A DNA stretch of 64,000 nt from Paragordius varius (lineage: Eukaryota; Nematomorpha), in the NCBI GenBank assembly GCA_964247055.1, contig OZ176052.1, forward strand, positions 12,834,001-12,898,000, in the 5' to 3' direction. Shown in pieces: positions 56,361 to 64,000 of the stretch. Under the pieces are notes generated by a model. The model worked only from the letters and a program-made list of their open reading frames with translations. It did not search any database and was not told where the DNA came from. The position numbers were made by a program, and so were the translations under genes. Numbering within the stretch: the first letter of the stretch is position 1; the number at the start of each line of letters is the position of its first letter.

Positions 56361-56376
56361 TGGTCACATGTGAACA
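56361..56376. repeat. Palindrome variant TGGTCACATGTGAACA
   Basis: The central CG of the usual TCACCGGTGA is replaced by AT, giving TCACATGTGA. Both central bases changed and the dyad remains perfect. The AgeI site is lost, and GTCACATG happens to match the yeast CDEI/Cbf1 consensus RTCACRTG. Single occurrence, next to the array edge. Confidence 0.8.
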
Positions 56377-56707
56377 AAACTATTTTTTATACATTCTCTT
56401 AGTAAGACTACATCAAAATATAGAGATAGTTTGACCTCTTTCATATCCATTTTTACAACGATATTTTAAAAATTAATGTATAAAACTAGTCGCATGAATA
56501 CTCAAGTAAAACCTTGTCCTGAAAAATCGGATATTGGTCACCGGTGAACAAAATTATTTTTTATACATTCTCTTAGTAAGACTACATCAAAATATAGAGA
56601 TAGTTTGACCTCTTTCATATCCGATTTTTACAACATACTTTAAAAATTAATGTATAAAACTAGTCGCATCAATACTCAAGTTAAATTTTGTCCTTAAAAA
56701 TGGGATA

Positions 56708-59700
56708 TTGGTCACCGGTGAACAAAATTATTTTTTATACATTCTCTTGGTAAGACTACATCAAAATATAGATAAGTTTGACAAACTCTTTCATATCCGA
56801 TTTTTACAACGATACTTTAAAAATTAATGTGTTAAACTAATCGCATCAATACTCAAGTTAAACTTTGTCCTTAAAAATCGGATATTGGTCACCGGTGAAC
56901 AAAATTATTTTTTATACAATCTCTTAGTAGGACTACATGAAAATATAGAAATAGTTTGACAAACTCTTTCATATCCGATTTTTACAACGATACTTTAAAA
57001 ATTAATGTATAAAACTCGCATCAATACTCAAGTTAAACTTTGTCCTTAAAAATCGAATATTGGTCACCGGTGAACAAAATTATTTTTTATACATTCTCTT
57101 AGTAAGACTACATCAAAATATAGAGATAGTTTGACATCTTTCATATCCGATTTTTACAACGATACTTTAAAAATTAATGTATAAAACTAGTCGTATCAAT
57201 ACTCAAGTAAAATTTTTCCTAAAAAATCGGATATTGGTCACCGGTGAACAAAATTATTTTTTATACATTCTCTTAGTAAGACTACATCAAAATGAGATAG
57301 TTTGACCTCTTTCATATCCGAGTTTTACAACATACTTTAAAAATTAATGTATAAAACTAGTCGCATGAATACTCAAGTAAAACTTTGTCCTGAAAAATCG
57401 GATATTGGTCACCGGTGAACAAAATTATTTTTTATACATTCTCTTAGTAAGACTACATCAAAATATAGAGATAGTTTGACCTCTTTCATATCCGATTTTT
57501 ACAACATACTTTAAAAATTAATGTATAAAACTATCGCATCAATACTCAAGTTAAATTTTGTCCTTAAAAATGGGATATTGGTCACCGGTGAACAAAATTA
57601 TTTTTTATACATTCTCTTAGTAAGACTACATCAAAATATAGATAAGTTTGACAAACTCTTTCATATCCGATTTTTACAACGATACTTTAAAAATTAATGT
57701 ATTAAACTAATCGCATCAATACTCAAGTTAAACTTTGTCCTTAAAAATCGGATATTGGTCACCGGTGAACAAAATTATTTTTTATACAATCTCTTAGTAG
57801 GACTACATGAAAATATAGAAATAGTTTGACAAACTCTTTCATATCCGATTTTTACAACGATACTTTAAAAATTAATGTATTAAACTAGTCGCATCAATAC
57901 TCAAGTAAAACTTTGTCCTAAAAAATCGGATATTGGTCACCGAATGAACAAAATTATTTTTTATACATTCTCTTAGTAAGACTACATCAAAATATAGAGA
58001 TAGTTTCACCTCTTTCATATCCGATTTTTACAACATACTTTAAAAATTAATGTATAAAACTAGTCGCATCAATACTCAAGTTAAATTTTGTCCTTAAAAA
58101 TGGGATATTGGTCACCGGTGAACAAAATTATTTTTTATACATTCTCTTACTAGGACTACATCAAAATATAGAGATAGTTTGGCAAACTCTTTCATATCCG
58201 ATTTTTTCAACGATACTTTAAAAATTAATGTATAAAACTCGCATCAATACTCAAGTTAAACTTTGTCCTTAAAAATCCAATATTGGTCACCGGTGAACAA
58301 AATTATTTTTTATACATTCTCTTAGTAAGACTACATCAAAATATAGAGATAGTTTGACATCATTCATATCCGATTTTTACAACGATACTTTAAAAATTAA
58401 TGTATAAAACTAGTCGTATCAATACTCAAGTAAAATTTTTCCTAAAAAATCGGATATTGGTCACCGGTGAACAAAATTATTTTTTATACATTCTCTTAGT
58501 AAGACTACATCAAAATGAGATAGTTTGACCTCTTTCATATCCGAGTTTTACAACATACTTTAAAAATTAATGTATAAAACTAGTCGCATCAATACTCAAA
58601 TTAAATTTTGTCCTTAAAAATGGGATATTGGTCACCGGTGAACAAAACTATTTTTTATACATTCTCTTAGTAGGACTACATCAAAATATAGAGATAGTTT
58701 GACCTCTTTCATATCCATTTTTACAACGATATTTTAAAAATTAATGTATAAAACTAGTCGCATGAATACTCAAGTAAAACTTTGTCCTGAAAAATCGGAT
58801 ATTGGTCACCGGTGAACAAAATTATTTTTTATACATTCTCTTAGTAAGACTACATCAAAATATAGAGATAGTTTGACCTCTTTCATATCCGATTTTTACA
58901 ACGATACTTTAAAAATTAATGTATAAAACTAGTCGTATCAATACTCAAGTAAAATTTTTCCTAAAAAATGGGATATTGGTCACCTGTGAACAAAATTATT
59001 TTTTATACATTCTCTTAGTAAGACTACATCAAAATGAGATAGTTTGACCTCTTTCATATCCGAGTTTTACAACATACTTTAAAAATTAATGTATAAAACT
59101 AGTCGCATCAATACTCAAGTTAAATTTTGTCCTTAAAAATGGGATATTGGTCACCGGTGAACAAAACTATTTTTTATACATTCTCTTAGTAGGACTACAT
59201 CAAAATATAGGGATAGTTTGACCTCTTTCATATTCATTTTTACAACGATATTTTAAAAATTAATGTATAAAACTAGTCGCATGAATACTCAAGTAAAACT
59301 TTGTCCTGAAAAATCGGATATTGGTCACCGGTGAACAAAATTATTTTTTATACATTCTCTTAGTAAGACTACATCAAAATATAGAGATAGTTTGACCTCT
59401 TTCATATCCGATTTTTACAACATACTTTAAAAATTAATGTATAAAACTAGTCGCATCAATACTCAAGTTAAATTTTGTCCTTAAAAATGGGATATTGGTC
59501 ACCGGTGAACAAAATTATTTTTTATACATTCTCTTAGTAAGACTACATCAAAATATAGATAAGTTTGACAAACTCTTTCATATCCGATTTTTACAACGAT
59601 ACTTTAAAAATTAATGTATTAAACTAATCGCATCAATACTCAAGTTAAACTTTGTCCTTAAAAATCGGATATTGGTCACCGGTGAACAAAATTATTTTTT

Positions 59701-61299
59701 ATACAATCTCTTAGTAGGACTACATGAAAATATAGAAATAGTTTGACAAACTCTTTCATATCCGATTTTTACAACGATACTTTAAAAATTAATGTATTAA
59801 ACTAGTCGCATCAATACTCAAGTAAAACTTTGTCCTAAAAAATCGGATATTGGTCACCGGTGAACAAAATTATTTTTTATACATTCTCTTAGTAAGACTA
59901 CATCAAAATATAGAGATAGTTTGACCTCTTTCATATCCGATTTTTACAACATACTTTAAAAATTAATGTATAAAACTAGTCGCATCAATACTCAAGTTAA
60001 ATTTTGTCCTTAAAAATGGGATATTGGTCACCGGTGAACAAAATTATTTTTTATACATTCTCTTAGTAAGACTACATCAAAATATAGATAAGTTTGACAA
60101 ACTCTTTCATATCCGATTTTTACAACGATACTTTAAAAATTAATGTATTAAACTAATCGCATCAATACTCAAGTTAAACTTTGTCCTTAAAAATGGGATA
60201 TTGGTCACCGGTGAACAAAACTATTTTTTATACATTCTTTTAGTAGGACTACATCAAAATATAGAGATAGTTTGACCTCTTTCATATCCATTTTTACAAC
60301 GATATTTTAAAAATTAATGTATAAAACTAGTCGCATGAATACTCAAGTAAAACTTTGTCCTGAAAAATCGGATATTGGTCACCGGTGAACAAAATTATTT
60401 TTTATACATTCTCTTAGTAAGACTACATCAAAATATAGAGATAGTTTGACCTCTTTCATATCCGATTTTTACAACATACTTTAAAAATTAATGTATAAAA
60501 CTAGTCGCATCAATACTCAAGTTAAATTTTGTCCTTAAAAATGGGATATTGGTCACCGGTGAACAAAATTATTTTTTATACATTCTCTTAGTAAGACTAC
60601 ATCAAAATATAGATAAGTTTGACAAACTCTTTCATATCCGATTTTTACAACGATACTTTAAAAATTAATGTATAAAACTAGTCGCATCAATACTCAAGTT
60701 AAATTTTGTCCTTAAAAATGGGATATTGGTCACCGGTGAACAAAATTATTTTTTATACATTCTCTTACTAGGACTACATCAAAATATAGAGATAGTTTGG
60801 CAAACTCTTTCATATCCGATTTTTTCAACGATACTTTAAAAATTAATGTATAAAACTCGCATCAATACTCAAGTTAAACTTTGTCCTTAAAAATCCAATA
60901 TTGGTCACCGGTGAACAAAATTATTTTTTATACATTCTCTTAGTAAGACTACATCAAAATATGATAGTTTGACCTCTTTCATATCCGATTTTTACAACGA
61001 TACTTTAAAAATTAATGTTAAAACTAGTCGCATCAATACTCAAGTAAAACTTTGTCCTAAAAAATCGGATATTGGTCACCGGTGAACAAAATTATTTTTT
61101 ATACATTCTCTTAGTAAGACTACATCGAAATATAGAGATAGTTTGACCTCTTTCGTATCCGATTTTTACAACATACTTTAAAAATTAATGTATAAAACTA
61201 GTCGCATCAATACTCAAGTTAAATTTTGTCCTTAAAAATGGGATATTGGTCACCGGTGAACAAAATTATTTTTTATACATTCTCTTAGTAAGACTACAT
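56708..61299 (+). repeat. Near-identical copy of all of array A (offset 10730 bp)
   Basis: I compared every line of 45978-50569 with this interval at a constant offset of 10730. The two agree through all 27 monomer starts with no indel and only two substitutions: T at 47632 against A at 58362, and A at 48003 against T at 58733. Rare variants are shared, including CTCTTGGTAAG and GTGTTAAACTAA in the first monomer, CGAATG (47205/57935), CACCTGTG (48248/58978), AAAATATGATAG (~50226/60956) and TTTCGTATCC. Identity is about 99.96 percent over 4592 bp. Confidence 0.95.
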
Positions 61300-62133
61300 C
61301 AAAATATAGAGATAGTTTAACAAACTCTTTCATATCCGATTTTTACAACGATACTTTAAAAATTAATGTATTAAACTAATCGCATCAATACTCAAGTTAA
61401 ACATTGTCCTTAAAAATCGGATATTGGTCACCGGTGAACAAAATAATTTTTTATACATTCTTTTAGTAAGACTACATCAAAATATAGAGATAGTTTGACA
61501 AACTTTTTCATATCCGATTTTTACAACGATACTTTAAAAATTTATGTATAAAACTAGTCGCATCAATACTCAAGTTAAACTTTGTCCTTAAAAATCGGAT
61601 ATTGGTCACCGGTGAACAAAATTATTTTTTATACATTCTCTAAGACTACATCAAAATATAGAAATAGTTTGACAAACTCTTTCATATCCGATTTTTACAA
61701 CGATACTTTAAAAATTAATGTATAAAACTAGTCGCATCAATACTCAAGTTAAATTTTGTCCTTAAAAATGGGATATTGGTCCCCGGTGAACAAAACTATT
61801 TTTTATACATTCTCTTAGTAAGACTACATCAAAATATAGAGATTGTTTGACAAACTCTTTCATATCCGATTTTTACAACGCTACTTTAAAAATTAATATA
61901 TTAAACTAGTCGCATCAATACTCAAGTTAAACTTTATCCTTACAAATCAGATATTGGTCACCGGTGAACAAAACTATTTTTTATACATTCTCTTAGTAAG
62001 ACTACATCAAAATATAGAGATAGTTTGACAAACTCTTTCATATCCGATTTTTACAACGATACTTTAAAAATTAATGTATAAAACTAGTCGCATCAATACT
62101 CAAGTAAAACTTTGTCCTAAAAAATCGGATATT
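61248..62133 (+). repeat. Run of more divergent satellite monomers with private changes
   Basis: Five monomers of 178, 178, 174, 178 and 178 bp carry substitutions not seen elsewhere. Examples are GTTTAACAAAC (61248); AAATAATTTTTT and AAATTTATG (61426); a missing TTAGT before AAGAC (61604); GGTCCCCGG, GATTGTTTG and CGCTAC (61778); and TTTATCCTTACAAATCAG (61956). They keep the full-length features (CAACGATAC, GACAAACTC) that shorter variants have lost. Confidence 0.75.
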
Positions 62134-62307
62134 GGTCACCGGTGAACAAAATTATTTTTTATACATTCTCTTAGTAAGACTACATCAAAATATAGAGATA
62201 GTTTGACCTCTTTCATATCCATTTTTACAACGATATTTTAAAAATTAATGTATAAAACTAGTCGCATGAATACTCAAGTAAAACTTTGTCCTGAAAAATC
62301 GGATATT

Positions 62308-64000
62308 GGTCACCGGTGAACAAAATTATTTTTTATACATTCTCTTAGTAAGACTACATCAAAATATAGAGATAGTTTGACCTCTTTCATATTCATTTTT
62401 ACAACGATATTTTAAAAATTAATGTATAAAACTAGTCGCATGAATACTCAAGTAAAACTTTGTCCTGAAAAATCGGATATTGGTCACCGGTGAACAAAAT
62501 TATTTTTTATACATTCTCTTAGTAAGACTACATCAAAATATAGAGATAGTTTGACCTCTTTCATATCCGATTTTTACAACATACTTTAAAAATTAATGTA
62601 TAAAACTAGTCGCATCAATACTCAAGTTAAATTTTGTCCTTAAAAATGGGATATTGGTCACCGGTGAACAAAATTATTTTTTATACATTCTCTTAGTAAG
62701 ACTACATCAAAATATAGATAAGTTTGACAAACTCTTTCATATCCGATTTTTACAACGATACTTTAAAAATTAATGTATTAAACTAGTCGCATCAATACTC
62801 AAGTAAAACTTTGTCCTAAAAAATCGGATATTGGTCACCGGTGAACAAAATTATTTTTTATACATTCTCTTAGTAAGACTACATCAAAATATAGAGATAG
62901 TTTGACCTCTTTCATATCCGATTTTTACAACATACTTTAAAAATTAATGTATAAAACTAGTCGCATCAATACTCAAGTTAAATTTTGTCCTTAAAAATGG
63001 GATATTGGTCACCGGTGAACAAAATTATTTTTTATACATTCTCTTAGTAAGACTACATCAAAATATAGATAAGTTTGACAAACTCTTTCATATCCGATTT
63101 TTACAACGATACTTTAAAAATTAATGTATCAAACTAATCGCATCAATACTCAAGTTAAACTTTGTCCTTAAAAATGGGATATTGGTCACCGGTGAACAAA
63201 ACTATTTTTTATACATTCTCTTAGTAGGACTACATCAAAATATAGAGATAGTTTGACCTCTTTCATATCCATTTTTACAACGATATTTTAAAAATTAATG
63301 TATAAAACTAGTCGCATGAATACTCAAGTAAAACTTTGTCCTGAAAAATCGGATATTGGTCACCGGTGAACAAAATTATTTTTTATACATTCTCTTAGTA
63401 AGACTACATCAAAATATAGAGATAGTTTGACCTCTTTCATATCCGATTTTTACAACATACTTTAAAAATTAATGTATAAAACTAGTCGCATCAATACTCA
63501 AGTTAAATTTTGTCCTTAAAAATGGGATATTGGTCACCGGTGAACAAAATTATTTTTTATACATTCTCTTAGTAAGACTACATCAAAATATAGATAAGTT
63601 TGACAAACTCTTTCATATCCGATTTTTACAACGATACTTTAAAAATTAATGTATAAAACTAGTCGCATCAATACTCAAGTTAAATTTTGTCCTTAAAAAT
63701 GGGATATTGGTCACCGGTGAACAAAATTATTTTTTATACATTCTCTTACTAGGACTACATCAAAATATAGAGATAGTTTGGCAAACTCTTTCATATCCGA
63801 TTTTTTCAACGATACTTTAAAAATTAATGTATAAAACTCGCATCAATACTCAAGTTAAACTTTGTCCTTAAAAATCCAATATTGGTCACCGGTGAACAAA
63901 ATTATTTTTTATACATTCTCTTAGTAAGACTACATCAAAATATAGAGATAGTTTGACCTCTTTCATATCCGATTTTTACAACGATACTTTAAAAATTAAT
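62308..64000 (+). repeat. Higher-order copy of 59149-60992 with one monomer lost
   Basis: Monomers from 62833 to 63884 correspond one to one with those from 59852 to 60903 at an offset of 2981. Differences seen are two substitutions (63130 and 63220) and an ATATAGAGATAG/ATATGATAG length difference. To the left, 62482 matches 59323 at an offset of 3159; the change of 178 equals one monomer. The joining monomer at 62656 has the left half of the 59497 type and the right half of the 59674 type. Confidence 0.85.

Larger units (their letters stand above)
56188..64000 (+). repeat. ~175 bp satellite, array B (43 complete monomers, partial at both ends)
   Basis: A truncated monomer starts at 56188 inside the palindrome (ACCGGTCAACATAATT, also lacking two bases). 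Starts then follow at 56362, 56536, 56710, 56887, 57062, 57236, 57407, 57580, 57757, 57935, 58110, 58285, 58459, 58630, 58804, 58978, 59149, 59323, 59497, 59674, 59852, 60026, 60203, 60377, 60551, 60728, 60903, 61074, 61248, 61426, 61604, 61778, 61956, 62134, 62308, 62482, 62656, 62833, 63007, 63184, 63358, 63532, 63709 and 63884. The array runs off the right edge of the window. Same family and orientation as array A, with no gene visible. Confidence 0.97.

Noticed and set aside
56361..56376. GTCACATG as a functional CDEI/Cbf1 site
   Set aside because: It occurs once, at an array edge, and results from two base changes in the common palindrome; there is no CDEII/CDEIII context.
45978..64000. 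Regular ~175 bp repeats as a CRISPR array
   Set aside because: The whole unit repeats; there are no unique spacers, repeat length is far above CRISPR range, and no cas genes are present.
45978..64000. CENP-B box in the satellite
   Set aside because: No match to the TTCG....A..CGGG core was seen in any monomer type. The GGTCACCGGTGAAC site is different.

Overview
The window holds repetitive DNA only. I found no gene, RNA gene, mobile-element coding region or CRISPR array. About 51 kb is a pentanucleotide satellite based on TTTTA: array I (1-45777) and array II (50570-56187). The remaining ~12.4 kb is a complex satellite with a 171-178 bp monomer: array A (45978-50569) and array B (56188-64000). 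A run of exactly 200 N (45778-45977) separates array I from array A and is an assembly gap. This composition fits nuclear heterochromatin (pericentromeric, centromeric or subtelomeric) of an AT-rich eukaryote in a long-read, scaffolded assembly. I cannot name the organism: no coding or rRNA sequence is present and I do not recognise the ~175 bp satellite.

Array I is not a plain microsatellite. TTTTA runs are interrupted by diagnostic words: TATATAAAAATAGTTATA and its variants, TTTAA, AATTTGATTT, TTTTCTTTAA, ATGTTATG, TTTCA and TTGTA. These words recur in fixed order and define nested higher-order repeats. At the left end there is an ~840-880 bp cassette (581-1420, 1983-2862, 3799-4663) and a ~350-390 bp cassette seen seven times between 3111 and 14838. 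Local duplications follow at 33281 (560 bp period), 34823 (~640-660 bp) and 38508/40716 (~2.2 kb apart). The last 3-4 kb before the gap, and the first ~1.2 kb of array II, carry blocks of a second pentamer, TTTAA.

The ~175 bp satellite has one near-palindrome per monomer (TTGGTCACCGGTGAACAA) and a 13 bp inverted repeat (ATATCCGATTTTT ... AAAAATCGGATAT) around a 67 nt spacer. Monomers fall into variant classes that recombine as left and right halves, and they form higher-order repeats at 519 bp, at ~2.98 kb, and as one large copy. All 4592 bp of array A reappear in array B at a constant offset of 10730 bp with only two substitutions found by eye. Array A begins at the gap and is flanked on both sides by similar TTTTA/TTTAA modules, so it is either a very recent block duplication or transposition, or an assembly false duplication. 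That is the point most worth checking.

Nothing here points to a protein- or RNA-based system. The interest lies in satellite architecture: how a pentamer satellite and a palindrome-bearing satellite are interleaved, homogenised and duplicated.
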